Of a stretch of DNA of 64,000 nucleotides, positions 1 through 8,618 are shown one piece after another; position 1 is the first letter of the stretch, and the number at the start of each line of letters is the position of its first letter. Under the pieces are notes generated by a model. It was given only the letters and a program-made list of their open reading frames with translations. It was not told where the DNA came from and searched no databases. The position numbers and the translations under genes were made by a program. Origin of the DNA: Pseudomonas fluorescens NCIMB 11764 (GTDB lineage: Bacteria > Pseudomonadota > Gammaproteobacteria > Pseudomonadales > Pseudomonadaceae); assembly GCF_000293885.2 (NCBI RefSeq), contig NZ_CP010945.1:2066001-2130000 (forward strand), written 5' to 3'.

Positions 1-15
1 TGAGGAGAGAAGTGC

Positions 16-2544
16 ATGACGCAAGTCACGGTGAAACAACTGGCCGATGAGGTCAAAACACCGGTAGAGCGCCTGTTGCAGCAGATGCGTGAGGCAGGTC
101 TGCCGCACACCGCCGCCGAAGAACATGTGACTGACAGTGAGAAGCAATCTTTGCTGACTCACTTGAAAAGCAGCCACAAGGCGAAAGTGGAAGAACCACG
201 CAAGATCACACTGCAGCGTAAAACCACCAGCACCCTGCGTGTTGCTGGCAGCAAAAGCATCAGTGTTGAAGTCCGTAAAAAGAAAGTTTTCGTACAGCGC
301 AGCCCGGAAGAAATCGAAGCCGAGCGCAAACGCGAACTGGAAGAACGTCGCGCAGTAGAAAATGCTGCTCGTCAGAAGGCTGAAGAAGAAGCCAAGCGTC
401 GCGCCGAAGAAGAAGCGCGTCGTCAGCCTGCTGCTGCGCAAACCGCTTCCAACGACGCCGTTGCAGCGCCGGTTGCAGTTGCCGAACCCGTACGTGAAAG
501 CGCACCGGTTGTTGCAGCTGCGCCAGCTCCGTCTGCTGACGTTCGCAATAAGCAGAACGAACAGCGCCGTCCGGACAAACCACGTGCCGACGATAACAAT
601 CGTCGTGGCAGTGGCGATGGCGAGCGCAAAAACGCTCCGCATCGTGCTTCGGTCAAAGAGAAAGCGCCTGCTCCACGTGTTGCGCCACGTACTACCGACG
701 AAGAAAGCGATGGCTTCCGTCGTGGTGGTCGCGGCAAGGCCAAGCTGAAGAAACGCAACGCTCACGGTTTCCAGAGCCCAACCGGCCCTGTAGTGCGCGA
801 AGTGAAGATCGGCGAGACCATCACTGTTGGCGATCTCGCCCAGCAGATGTCGGTCAAGGCGGCTGAAATCATCAAGTTCATGTTCAAACTGGGTACTCCA
901 GCGACCATCAACCAGGTACTGGACCAGGAAACTGCCCAGCTGGTTGCCGAAGAGCTGGGCCACAAAGTGACCCTGGTCAGCGACACCGCCCTGGAAGATT
1001 CCCTGGCCGAGTCCCTGAAGTTTGAAGGTGAAGCGTTCTCCCGTGCTCCGGTCGTGACCGTAATGGGCCACGTTGACCACGGTAAGACCTCGCTGCTCGA
1101 CTACATCCGTCGTGCCAAGGTAGCTGCAGGCGAAGCCGGCGGTATTACCCAGCACATCGGTGCGTACCACGTTGAAACCGAACGCGGCATGGTCACCTTC
1201 CTCGACACCCCGGGTCACGCCGCGTTTACCGCAATGCGTGCTCGTGGTGCCAAGGCGACCGACATCGTGATCCTGGTGGTTGCAGCGGACGACGGCGTAA
1301 TGCCGCAGACCGTTGAAGCTGTTCAGCACGCGAAGGCTGCCGGTGTTCCGCTGGTTGTAGCTGTGAACAAAATCGACAAGCCGGGCGCCGATCTCGATCG
1401 TATCCGCAGCGAACTGTCGGTTCACGGCGTGACCTCGGAAGAGTGGGGCGGCGACACCCCGTTCGTATCGGTTTCGGCGAAAGTCGGTACTGGCGTGGAC
1501 GAGTTGCTCGAAGCTGTTCTGCTGCAAGCCGAAGTTCTGGAACTGAAAGCAACTCCGTCGGCTCCGGGCCGTGGCGTTGTGGTTGAATCGCGTCTCGACA
1601 AAGGTCGTGGCCCGGTTGCAACCGTTCTGGTTCAAGACGGTACCCTGCGCCAAGGCGACATGGTCCTGGTCGGTTCGAACTATGGCCGTGTACGTGCCAT
1701 GCTCGACGAGAACGGCAAGCCAATCAAGGAAGCCGGTCCTTCCATCCCTGTCGAGATTCTCGGCCTGGACGGTACCCCGGACGCTGGCGACGAGATGAGC
1801 GTGGTTGCCGACGAGAAGAAAGCCCGTGAAGTGGCTTTGTTCCGTCAAGGCAAGTTCCGCGAAGTCAAACTGGCCCGTGCTCACGCCGGCAAGCTTGAAA
1901 ACATCTTCGAGAACATGGGTCAGGAAGAGAAGAAGACGCTCAACATCGTCCTCAAATCCGACGTCCGTGGTTCGCTGGAAGCGTTGAACGGTGCCTTGAA
2001 CGGCCTGGGTAACGACGAAGTGCAAGTGCGTGTTGTCGGTGGCGGTGTCGGTGGTATCACCGAGTCCGACGCCAACCTGGCACTGGCCTCCAACGCTGTA
2101 CTGTTCGGCTTCAACGTGCGTGCCGATGCCGGCGCTCGCAAGATCGTCGAGCAGGAAGGTCTGGATATGCGTTACTACAACGTGATCTACGACATCATCG
2201 AAGACGTCAAGAAAGCCCTCACCGGTATGCTGGGCAGCGATGTTCGCGAGAACATCCTGGGTACCGCTGAAGTCCGTGACGTGTTCCGTTCGCCGAAGTT
2301 TGGCGCGATCGCTGGTTGCATGGTTATCGAAGGTGTTGTTCACCGTAACCGTCCAATCCGTGTACTGCGTGAAGACATCGTTATCTTCGAAGGCGAGCTG
2401 GAATCCCTGCGCCGCTTCAAGGATGACGCTTCCGAAGTACGTGCCGGCATGGAATGCGGTATCGGCGTGAAGAGCTACAACGACGTCAAAGTCGGTGACA
2501 AGATCGAAGTCTTCGAGAAGGTTCAGGTTGCTCGCAGCCTCTAA
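16..2544 (+). CDS. infB: Translation initiation factor IF-2
   Basis: IF-2 is the GTPase that delivers initiator fMet-tRNA to the 30S subunit and promotes 50S joining. The 842-residue product has the family layout: a short N-terminal IF2_N fold, a long charged Glu/Arg/Ala-rich linker (about 85-260), a second IF2_N domain, then the G domain with GHVDHGKT at 351-358, DTPGH at 397-401 and NKID at 451-454, followed by the beta-barrel and C-terminal tRNA-binding domains. The ATG at 16 has a strong GAGGAG Shine-Dalgarno sequence. It would be the downstream part of a nusA-infB operon whose start lies left of the window. Length is normal for Pseudomonas. Confidence 0.98.
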   Translation: MTQVTVKQLADEVKTPVERLLQQMREAGLPHTAAEEHVTDSEKQSLLTHLKSSHKAKVEEPRKITLQRKTTSTLRVAGSKSISVEVRKKKVFVQRSPEEIEAERKRELEERRAVENAARQKAEEEAKRRAEEEARRQPAAAQTASNDAVAAPVAVAEPVRESAPVVAAAPAPSADVRNKQNEQRRPDKPRADDNNRRGSGDGERKNAPHRASVKEKAPAPRVAPRTTDEESDGFRRGGRGKAKLKKRNAHGFQSPTGPVVREVKIGETITVGDLAQQMSVKAAEIIKFMFKLGTPATINQVLDQETAQLVAEELGHKVTLVSDTALEDSLAESLKFEGEAFSRAPVVTVMGHVDHGKTSLLDYIRRAKVAAGEAGGITQHIGAYHVETERGMVTFLDTPGHAAFTAMRARGAKATDIVILVVAADDGVMPQTVEAVQHAKAAGVPLVVAVNKIDKPGADLDRIRSELSVHGVTSEEWGGDTPFVSVSAKVGTGVDELLEAVLLQAEVLELKATPSAPGRGVVVESRLDKGRGPVATVLVQDGTLRQGDMVLVGSNYGRVRAMLDENGKPIKEAGPSIPVEILGLDGTPDAGDEMSVVADEKKAREVALFRQGKFREVKLARAHAGKLENIFENMGQEEKKTLNIVLKSDVRGSLEALNGALNGLGNDEVQVRVVGGGVGGITESDANLALASNAVLFGFNVRADAGARKIVEQEGLDMRYYNVIYDIIEDVKKALTGMLGSDVRENILGTAEVRDVFRSPKFGAIAGCMVIEGVVHRNRPIRVLREDIVIFEGELESLRRFKDDASEVRAGMECGIGVKSYNDVKVGDKIEVFEKVQVARSL

Positions 2545-2615
2545 CTCGCGCACTTCAAGGGCCACGCCAAGCCGCCGCATGCAAATGCGCGACATAGCGT
2601 CAGGACTCTAAACGC

Positions 2616-2650
2616 AACGCCCGGTCTGGCTTTTGTCAGGCCGGGCGTTT
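2616..2650 (+). terminator. Intrinsic terminator-like hairpin after infB
   Basis: AACGCCCGG (2616-2624) pairs with CCGGGCGTT (2641-2649), extended inward by about four more pairs, and ends in a short T run. It lies between infB and rbfA, so it probably only attenuates transcription or marks an RNA processing point, since rbfA-truB normally belong to the same operon. Confidence 0.6.
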
Positions 2651-2703
2651 GCCGCTTTCAGACCCTTCGGGTTTCACCGTGGGGCAGTAACAGGTAACAA
2701 GAC

Positions 2704-3105
2704 ATGGCAAAAGAATACAGCCGTACCCAACGTATCGGCGATCAGATGCAGCGTGAGCTGGCACAGCTGATCCGTCGTGAAGTCAAAGACCCGCGCGTCG
2801 GCCTGGTCACCATTACCGCTGTTGAAGTCAGCCGTGACGTCGGTCACGCCAAGATTTTCATCACCGTGATGGGCCAGGACAACGCCGAAGACATCGCGCA
2901 AAGCATCAAGGTGCTCAACTCCGCCGCCGGTTTCCTGCGCATGCAGCTGGCCCGCGAAATGAAGTTGCGCAGCGTTCCGCAGCTGCACTTCCACTACGAC
3001 GAAAGCGTCGTGCGTGGCGCGCACCTGTCGGCCCTGATCGAGCGTGCGGTGGCTGAAGACAATCAGCACCCGGTTGCGGCAGACGCCGAAGACACCAAGG
3101 AGTAA
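2704..3105 (+). CDS. rbfA: Ribosome-binding factor A
   Basis: RbfA binds the 30S subunit and helps the last steps of 16S rRNA 5'-end maturation; it is needed for growth in the cold. The 133-residue product begins [20 protein letters not shown] and shows the KH-like RbfA core (residues about 5-110, with the characteristic [15 protein letters not shown] stretch and [11 protein letters not shown] helix), followed by a short acidic tail. Start is the ATG at 2704. It sits between infB and truB as in other gammaproteobacteria, and truB begins 3 nt after its stop codon, so the two are translated from one message. Confidence 0.97.
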   Translation: MAKEYSRTQRIGDQMQRELAQLIRREVKDPRVGLVTITAVEVSRDVGHAKIFITVMGQDNAEDIAQSIKVLNSAAGFLRMQLAREMKLRSVPQLHFHYDESVVRGAHLSALIERAVAEDNQHPVAADAEDTKE

Positions 3106-3108
3106 TCG

Positions 3109-4026
3109 GTGGCTCAGGTCAAACGTATCCGTCGTAACGTCAGCGGCATCATCCTGCTCGACAAACCGCTGGGGTTCACCTCCAACGCGGCGTTGCAGAA
3201 GGTCCGCTGGTTGCTGAACGCCGAGAAGGCCGGGCACACCGGCAGTCTCGATCCGCTGGCCACCGGCGTGTTGCCGTTGTGCTTCGGTGAGGCCACCAAG
3301 TTCTCGCAATACCTGCTCGATTCCGACAAGGGTTACGAAACCCTGGCGCAACTGGGCAAAACCACCACCACGGCAGATGCCGAAGGTGAAGTTTTGCAGG
3401 AGCGTCCGGTGACCGTTGGTCGATCCGATGTCGAAGCGGTACTGCCGAAATTTCGTGGTCAAATCAGTCAGATACCGCCGATGTACTCGGCGCTCAAGCG
3501 TGATGGCCAGCCGCTGTACAAGCTGGCACGTGCAGGCGAAGTAGTGGAGCGCGAACCGCGTTCTGTTACTATTGCGCGCTTGGAATTGCTGGCCTTTGAA
3601 GGTGATACTGCGCGGCTTGCGGTGGATTGCAGCAAAGGCACCTATATCCGCACCCTGGTGGAGGATATTGGTGAGCAACTCGGTTGTGGCGCTTACGTTG
3701 CAGAACTGCGACGTACCCAGGCCGGGCCTTTCACACTGGCGCAGACAGTCACGCTTGAAGAGCTGGAAGCGGTACATGCCGAAGGCGGCAACGAAGCGGT
3801 CGACCGCTTCCTGATGCCATCGGACAGTGGCCTGCTGGATTGGCCTCTGTTGCAATTCTCGGAGCATAGCTCGTTCTACTGGCTCAACGGCCAACCGGTA
3901 CGAGCCCCGGATGCACCGAAGTTCGGCATGGTACGGGTACAGGATCACAACGGTCGCTTCATCGGTATCGGTGAAGTGAGCGAAGACGGGCGCATCGCGC
4001 CGCGTCGACTGATTCGGTCAGAATGA
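3109..4026 (+). CDS. truB: tRNA pseudouridine(55) synthase TruB
   Basis: TruB makes pseudouridine 55 in the T loop of nearly all tRNAs. The 305-residue protein contains the family signature around [15 protein letters not shown] (near residues 43-57), whose aspartate is the catalytic residue, plus a C-terminal PUA-like domain. The start is GTG at 3109, chosen because the Shine-Dalgarno AAGGAG (3097-3102) lies inside the end of rbfA and the conserved N-terminus starts here. It is translationally linked to rbfA and followed by rpsO after 118 nt. Confidence 0.97.
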   Translation: MAQVKRIRRNVSGIILLDKPLGFTSNAALQKVRWLLNAEKAGHTGSLDPLATGVLPLCFGEATKFSQYLLDSDKGYETLAQLGKTTTTADAEGEVLQERPVTVGRSDVEAVLPKFRGQISQIPPMYSALKRDGQPLYKLARAGEVVEREPRSVTIARLELLAFEGDTARLAVDCSKGTYIRTLVEDIGEQLGCGAYVAELRRTQAGPFTLAQTVTLEELEAVHAEGGNEAVDRFLMPSDSGLLDWPLLQFSEHSSFYWLNGQPVRAPDAPKFGMVRVQDHNGRFIGIGEVSEDGRIAPRRLIRSE

Positions 4027-4144
4027 CCGGACGAGGGTGGCTGTTAACAGGCACGGTCACTTCCTCATTTTTAGATACAGGGATTTGTCCCTGGCCTGTT
4101 GAAGCTGTTTTTCTGAAACAGTTTCCTGATAAAAGGATTGCCAC

Positions 4145-4414
4145 ATGGCTCTCGACGTTCAAGAAAAAGCTCAAATCGTAGCTGACTACCAGCAAGCTGT
4201 TGGTGACACTGGTTCGCCAGAAGTGCAAGTTGCACTGCTGACCCACAACATCAACAAACTGCAAGGTCACTTCAAGGCCAACGGTAAAGACCACCACTCC
4301 CGTCGTGGTCTGATCCGCATGGTAAACCAGCGCCGTAAGCTGCTGGACTACCTGAAAGGCAAGGATCTGGGCCGTTACCAGGCTCTGATCGGTCGCCTGG
4401 GTCTGCGTCGCTAA
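4145..4414 (+). CDS. rpsO: 30S ribosomal protein S15
   Basis: S15 is a primary 16S rRNA-binding protein of the small-subunit platform and forms bridge B4 with the large subunit. The 89-residue product is full length, with the conserved [14 protein letters not shown] segment and the HHSRRGL rRNA-binding loop. In E. coli it represses its own translation through a structured leader. Here the 118-nt leader contains a small hairpin (CTGTTT at 4105-4110 with AAACAG at 4116-4121), but I cannot show it is the regulatory element. AAAAGGA about 8 nt upstream is the ribosome binding site. Confidence 0.98.
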   Translation: MALDVQEKAQIVADYQQAVGDTGSPEVQVALLTHNINKLQGHFKANGKDHHSRRGLIRMVNQRRKLLDYLKGKDLGRYQALIGRLGLRR

Positions 4415-4429
4415 TAAGCGATTGCGCTA

Positions 4430-4492
4430 GAGGTTGGTTGTCTGTCGTACGTCAGTGGGTTTCCCGCTGGCGTAGGGCAGGCTCCCAGCCTC
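4430..4492 (+). promoter_or_regulatory. Long stem-loop in the pnp leader, probable RNase III processing/autoregulation site
   Basis: Positions 4442-4459 pair with 4463-4480 over 18 positions with one mismatch and a TTT loop. The helix continues outward, 4430-4437 (GAGGTTGG) pairing with the segment ending at 4492. In E. coli the rpsO-pnp spacer carries an equivalent long hairpin that RNase III cuts, after which PNPase destroys its own message. The same position and shape here support that reading; cleavage itself is inferred. Confidence 0.75.
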
Positions 4493-4609
4493 AAGTTTTA
4501 TCTGGATACACGTTTTACCCTGGACAGGCGTTGGGCCGATTCCCGACATTGCCCAAGAATTTCGCAAGAAGACAAGTTCCCCAAGAGCCACAAAAGAAGG
4601 TAGGACACC

Positions 4610-6715
4610 GTGAACCCGGTAATCAAAAAATTCCAGTTCGGTCAGTCGACCGTTACCCTCGAGACTGGCCGTATCGCCCGTCAGGCCTCCGGCGCAGTAT
4701 TGGTCACCGTTGACGACGACGTCAGCGTGTTGGTGACTGTAGTCGGTGCCAAGCAAGCCGATCCAGGCAAGGGCTTCTTCCCTCTGTCCGTTCACTACCA
4801 GGAAAAGACTTACGCTGCCGGTAAGATCCCTGGCGGTTTCTTCAAGCGCGAAGGCCGTCCTTCCGAGAAAGAAACCCTGACTTCCCGACTGATCGACCGT
4901 CCGATCCGTCCGCTGTTCCCGGAAGGCTTCATGAACGAAGTGCAGGTTGTCTGCACTGTCGTTTCCACCAGCAAGAAGACCGATCCGGACATCGCTGCGA
5001 TGATCGGTACCTCGGCTGCGCTGGCCATCTCCGGCATTCCTTTCGATGGCCCGATCGGCGCTGCCCGCGTTGCGTTCCACGAAAGCACCGGCTACCTGCT
5101 GAACCCGACTTACGAACAACTGAAAGCATCGAGCCTGGACATGGTCGTTGCCGGTACTTCGGAAGCCGTTCTGATGGTTGAATCGGAAGCCAAAGAGCTG
5201 ACCGAAGACCAGATGCTGGGCGCGGTACTGTTTGCTCACGACGAGTTCCAGGTTGTGATCAACGCTGTCAAGGAACTGGCTGCCGAAGCTGCGAAGCCGA
5301 CCTGGACCTGGGCTCCACAGCCAGAAGCCACTGCGCTGCTGGGCGCGATCCGTGCCGAGTTCGGCGAAGCGATCTCCCAGGCTTACACCATCACTGTCAA
5401 AGCCGACCGTTATGCACGTCTGGGCGAGCTGAAAGACCAGGTGGTTGCCAAGCTGTCCGGTGAAGAAGGTCAGCCGACTTCCGCTGAAGTCAAAGCTGCT
5501 TTCGGTGAAATCGAATACCGCACCGTTCGCGAAAACATCGTTAACGGCAAGCCACGTATCGACGGCCGCGACACCAAGACCGTACGTCCTTTGAACATCG
5601 AAGTCGGTGTTCTGCCAAAGACCCACGGTTCGGCACTGTTCACCCGTGGCGAAACCCAGGCTCTGGTTGTTGCAACACTGGGCACCGCCCGTGACGCACA
5701 GCTGTTGGACACCCTGGAAGGCGAGAAAAAAGACCCGTTCATGCTGCACTACAACTTCCCTCCGTTCTCGGTAGGCGAGTGTGGTCGCATGGGTGGCGCC
5801 GGTCGTCGCGAAATCGGCCACGGCCGTCTGGCCCGCCGTTCGGTTCAGGCCATGCTGCCTGCTGCCGACGTGTTCCCGTACACCATCCGTGTGGTGTCGG
5901 AAATCACCGAGTCCAACGGTTCGAGCTCCATGGCTTCGGTCTGCGGCGCTTCCCTGGCCCTGATGGACGCCGGTGTTCCGATGAAGGCACCGGTTGCCGG
6001 TATCGCCATGGGTCTGGTTAAAGAAGGCGAGAAGTTCGCCGTCCTGACCGACATCCTGGGTGACGAAGACCACCTGGGCGACATGGACTTCAAAGTAGCC
6101 GGTACCGCCAAAGGTGTGACCGCGCTGCAGATGGACATCAAGATCAAAGGCATCACCGAAGAAATCATGGAAATCGCTCTGGGCCAAGCCCTGGAAGCGC
6201 GCCTGAACATCCTCGGTCAGATGAACCAGATCATTGGCCAGTCGCGTACCGAGCTGTCGGAAAACGCTCCGACCATGATCGCGATGAAAATCGACACCGA
6301 CAAAATCCGTGATGTCATCGGTAAAGGCGGCGCGACCATTCGTGCGATCTGTGAAGAGACCAAGGCTTCGATCGACATCGAAGATGACGGCTCGATCAAG
6401 ATCTTCGGCGAAACCAAGGAAGCGGCTGAAGCAGCACGTCAGCGCGTACTGGGCATCACCGCAGAAGCTGAAATCGGCAAGATCTACGTTGGTAAGGTTG
6501 AGCGCATCGTCGATTTCGGCGCATTCGTCAACATCCTGCCAGGCAAGGACGGTCTGGTTCACATCTCGATGCTGAGCGATGCTCGCGTCGAGAAAGTGAC
6601 CGACATCCTGAAAGAAGGCCAGGAAGTGGAAGTGCTGGTACTGGACGTGGACAACCGCGGCCGTATCAAGCTGTCCATCAAAGACGTCGCAGCAGCCAAG
6701 GCTTCGGGCGTTTAA
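4610..6715 (+). CDS. pnp: Polyribonucleotide nucleotidyltransferase (PNPase)
   Basis: PNPase is the phosphorolytic 3'-5' exoribonuclease of the degradosome; it also adds heteropolymeric tails. The 701-residue protein has two RNase PH domains (about 1-215 and 310-540), separated by the alpha-helical domain, then a KH domain ([14 protein letters not shown], near 565) and an S1 domain ([20 protein letters not shown], near 635-655). The start is GTG at 4610, preceded by GAAGG; translation from there gives the standard N-terminus [11 protein letters not shown]. It follows rpsO and its leader holds the long stem-loop at 4430-4492. Confidence 0.98.
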   Translation: MNPVIKKFQFGQSTVTLETGRIARQASGAVLVTVDDDVSVLVTVVGAKQADPGKGFFPLSVHYQEKTYAAGKIPGGFFKREGRPSEKETLTSRLIDRPIRPLFPEGFMNEVQVVCTVVSTSKKTDPDIAAMIGTSAALAISGIPFDGPIGAARVAFHESTGYLLNPTYEQLKASSLDMVVAGTSEAVLMVESEAKELTEDQMLGAVLFAHDEFQVVINAVKELAAEAAKPTWTWAPQPEATALLGAIRAEFGEAISQAYTITVKADRYARLGELKDQVVAKLSGEEGQPTSAEVKAAFGEIEYRTVRENIVNGKPRIDGRDTKTVRPLNIEVGVLPKTHGSALFTRGETQALVVATLGTARDAQLLDTLEGEKKDPFMLHYNFPPFSVGECGRMGGAGRREIGHGRLARRSVQAMLPAADVFPYTIRVVSEITESNGSSSMASVCGASLALMDAGVPMKAPVAGIAMGLVKEGEKFAVLTDILGDEDHLGDMDFKVAGTAKGVTALQMDIKIKGITEEIMEIALGQALEARLNILGQMNQIIGQSRTELSENAPTMIAMKIDTDKIRDVIGKGGATIRAICEETKASIDIEDDGSIKIFGETKEAAEAARQRVLGITAEAEIGKIYVGKVERIVDFGAFVNILPGKDGLVHISMLSDARVEKVTDILKEGQEVEVLVLDVDNRGRIKLSIKDVAAAKASGV

Positions 6716-6747
6716 TCACTCCCCACGCCTGACCGCTTCAACGTTAT

Positions 6748-6787
6748 AAAAAATGCCTCGCCGTGAAAACGGCGGGGCATTTTTTTG
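6748..6787 (+). terminator. Intrinsic terminator of the infB-pnp operon
   Basis: A 10-bp GC-rich stem (ATGCCTCGCCGT with ACGGCGGGGCAT, one G-T pair) with a GAAA loop, flanked by A6 and T7 runs, starts about 30 nt after the pnp stop. The symmetrical A/T tracts would let it work in both directions. Confidence 0.93.
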
Positions 6788-6854
6788 TCTGCATGAAATT
6801 GAGGCAATTTGGGAAGTTGCCTGACCCTAAAGTCAGTGCTAGGTTTAGCCCACC

Positions 6855-6930
6855 GCCCGTGTAGCTCAGTTGGTAGAGCAGCGCACTCGTAACGCGAAGG
6901 TCGCAGGTTCAATTCCTGTCTCGGGCACCA
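6855..6930 (+). tRNA. tRNA-Thr(CGU)
   Basis: A complete 76-nt cloverleaf with encoded 3' CCA. Acceptor GCCCGTG pairs with CTCGGGC with one T-T mismatch at 6-67; the D arm is GCTC/GAGC; the anticodon loop CTCGTAA carries CGT at positions 34-36; the T arm is GCAGG-TTCAATT-CCTGT. The sequence closely follows the threonine CGU isoacceptor as I know it from E. coli (thrW), including the G27-A43 opposition; an A31-C39 mismatch closes the anticodon stem here. It stands alone, just after the pnp terminator. Confidence 0.95.
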
Positions 6931-7064
6931 GCGACACTTTGTTTTCAAATGATCCACGAATGGTTCTGAAGGCCAGACAAACCGGGCTTCACACGGTTTT
7001 TTGCGTCAGAGAGATCCTTGATGATCCAGATCCATCTTCCATTCCCCCGATCAGCGAGAACGAC

Positions 7065-7370
7065 ATGACCGTTAAAGAATTGACCCAGGAAGCCAGGCAC
7101 GAAGAAGCACTGAAGAAGTACTTGCTTGATTCGCCCCAGCTCTCCGATGAGATCAAGGACCTGCCCGCCGACGATCAGAAAGACCAGATCCAGTGGGCGT
7201 TCGAGGATGAGGCGGAAGCCCAGGGCTTGCAGCCGTGGGAACTGACGCTCAAGTACACCTCGAGCCCGGAAGAGTTCGAGGCGTCGCGCCTGGCGCTGCA
7301 CAAAGAGGCGGCCGAGGTATTGGGCGTCGAGTGGGAAGAGTACTGCGAGATGAACAATCTGGTGGTCTGA
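7065..7370 (+). CDS. Conserved hypothetical protein, probably DUF6388 family
   Basis: A 101-residue acidic, helix-rich soluble protein (MTVKELTQEARHEEALKKYL...), with no signal peptide, membrane segment or catalytic motif that I can see. From memory it resembles the Pseudomonas-restricted DUF6388 family; I could not check this. The reading frame is open upstream through the tRNA gene, so the start was placed at the ATG at 7065, the first one beyond the tRNA giving the conserved-looking N-terminus; the ribosome binding site is weak. It is monocistronic, bounded by the tRNA and a bidirectional terminator. Function unknown. Confidence 0.75.
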   Translation: MTVKELTQEARHEEALKKYLLDSPQLSDEIKDLPADDQKDQIQWAFEDEAEAQGLQPWELTLKYTSSPEEFEASRLALHKEAAEVLGVEWEEYCEMNNLVV

Positions 7371-7371
7371 C

Positions 7372-7404
7372 AAAAACGCCAGCCTCAATGAGGCTGGCGT
7401 TTTT
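7372..7404 (+). terminator. Bidirectional terminator between the DUF6388-type gene and nadC
   Basis: ACGCCAGCCT (7376-7385) pairs with AGGCTGGCGT (7391-7400), flanked by A5 and T5. It separates two convergent genes and can serve both. Confidence 0.93.
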
Positions 7405-7421
7405 CATTCAACCAGGCGTGA

Positions 7422-8270
7422 TCAGAGGCTCAAACGCATCGACAGATCGACAGCCTTCACGTCCTTGGTCATCGCACCAATCGAAATGTAATCCACCCCT
7501 GTTTCGGCGATCGGCAGCAACGTGCTTTCGTTGATACCGCCGCTGGCCTCCAGTTTTGCCTTGCCGCCATTCAGGCGCACGGCTTCGCGCATGTCATCCA
7601 GGCTCAACTCGTCGAGCATGATGATATCGGCACCGGCGGCCAAGGCCTCCTTCAACTCTGCCAGGCTTTCCACTTCGATCTCCACCGGTTTGCCCGGGGC
7701 AATCTTGTGCGCGGCGTTGATCGCTTCAGGGATGCCCCCGCAGGCGGCGATGTGGTTTTCCTTGATCAGGAACGCGTCGTACAAGCCGATGCGGTGGTTG
7801 TGGCAGCCGCCGCAGGTCACGGCATACTTCTGTGCCAGACGCAGCCCCGGCAGGGTTTTACGGGTATCGAGCAGCTTCACCTGCGTCTGGCCAACGAAAT
7901 CCGCCAGGTATTGCGCGCGTGTGGCCACGCCGGACAGCAATTGCAGGAAATTCAGTGCGCAGCGTTCCCCTGTGAGCAGCGAGCGCGCGGGGCCTTCGAG
8001 GTGGAACAGCGCCTGATTGGGTTTCACCCGTTCGCCGTCGCGCACCTGCCAGTGCACGGCCACTCGCGGGTCCAGTTGCCGGAACACGGCATCGACCCAG
8101 GCGGTGCCGGCGATGACCGCGGCGTCACGGGTGATGATGGTGGCTTTGGCCAGGCGTTCGGCCGGGATCAGCTGCGCGGTGATGTCGCCGCTGCCGATGT
8201 CTTCACGCAACGCACGGCGCACGTTGGCTTCGATTTCGGCGGTCAGATCGGCGAGACGTAGATTCGGCAT
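7422..8270 (-). CDS. nadC: Nicotinate-nucleotide pyrophosphorylase (carboxylating)
   Basis: NadC (quinolinate phosphoribosyltransferase) converts quinolinate and PRPP to nicotinate mononucleotide in de novo NAD synthesis. The 282-residue product shows the family core, including [11 protein letters not shown], the [16 protein letters not shown] segment and the C-terminal barrel with [12 protein letters not shown] and LEASGGI. The start is the ATG whose complement is at 8268-8270, with GGAG upstream; a longer open frame exists but adds residues foreign to the family. It diverges from the DUF1631 gene, with about 350 nt of intergenic DNA holding both promoters. Confidence 0.96.
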   Translation of the reverse strand: MPNLRLADLTAEIEANVRRALREDIGSGDITAQLIPAERLAKATIITRDAAVIAGTAWVDAVFRQLDPRVAVHWQVRDGERVKPNQALFHLEGPARSLLTGERCALNFLQLLSGVATRAQYLADFVGQTQVKLLDTRKTLPGLRLAQKYAVTCGGCHNHRIGLYDAFLIKENHIAACGGIPEAINAAHKIAPGKPVEIEVESLAELKEALAAGADIIMLDELSLDDMREAVRLNGGKAKLEASGGINESTLLPIAETGVDYISIGAMTKDVKAVDLSMRLSL

Positions 8271-8291
8271 AACGGACTCCACAAACAAAGT

Positions 8292-8308
8292 GGCCCGATT
8301 ATAGGGCC
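8292..8308 (-). promoter_or_regulatory. nadC promoter, -10 box inside an inverted repeat
   Basis: On the minus strand the hexamer TATAAT (complement of 8298-8303) lies about 28 nt upstream of the nadC start. It sits in the centre of the inverted repeat GGCCC-N7-GGGCC (8292-8308). The repeat could be an operator, but no regulator is indicated. The rest of 8315-8480 shows nothing else I recognise. Confidence 0.6.
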
Positions 8309-8485
8309 ATGGCGCAGAGCAACCCAAGGCGTGAGAGACCTTCCGGTCGCTCTGAAACCTGTATTTGGTCGATTTGCCCGAGCCATTGGCGCTAAGCGGC
8401 GGTCTATCCGGAACGTCTATTTCAATAAGAGGCCCAGAGTCCGCTGGCACACGGGACATCTTTTGCAAGATAATGCGCCTTTCCT

Positions 8486-8514
8486 TTGACGTCATAGCTT
8501 TGACGTACTTTATG
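8486..8514 (+). promoter_or_regulatory. Sigma70-type promoter of the DUF1631 gene
   Basis: TTGACG (8486-8491), 17 nt, TTTATG (8509-8514). The motif CTTTGACGT occurs twice, at 8484 and 8498, a 14-nt direct repeat overlapping the -35 and spacer. Transcription would start about 100 nt upstream of the ATG at 8619. Confidence 0.6.
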
Positions 8515-8618
8515 TCCCGAATTATTGAATGACAGCGGATGGGCAGTGTCCACCGTTGAGCGCGGGTGTGAGTCCGGCGCACCGATCTACCGACGCATCA
8601 CCGTTTCAGGAGGCCAGG

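Noticed and set aside
4427..6562. 711-codon frame antisense to pnp
   Set aside because: Mirror of a GC-rich conserved gene; no ribosome site and no family resemblance.
6870..7064. N-terminal extension of the DUF6388-type gene
   Set aside because: The extension starts inside tRNA-Thr and would overlap it; a better start exists at 7065.
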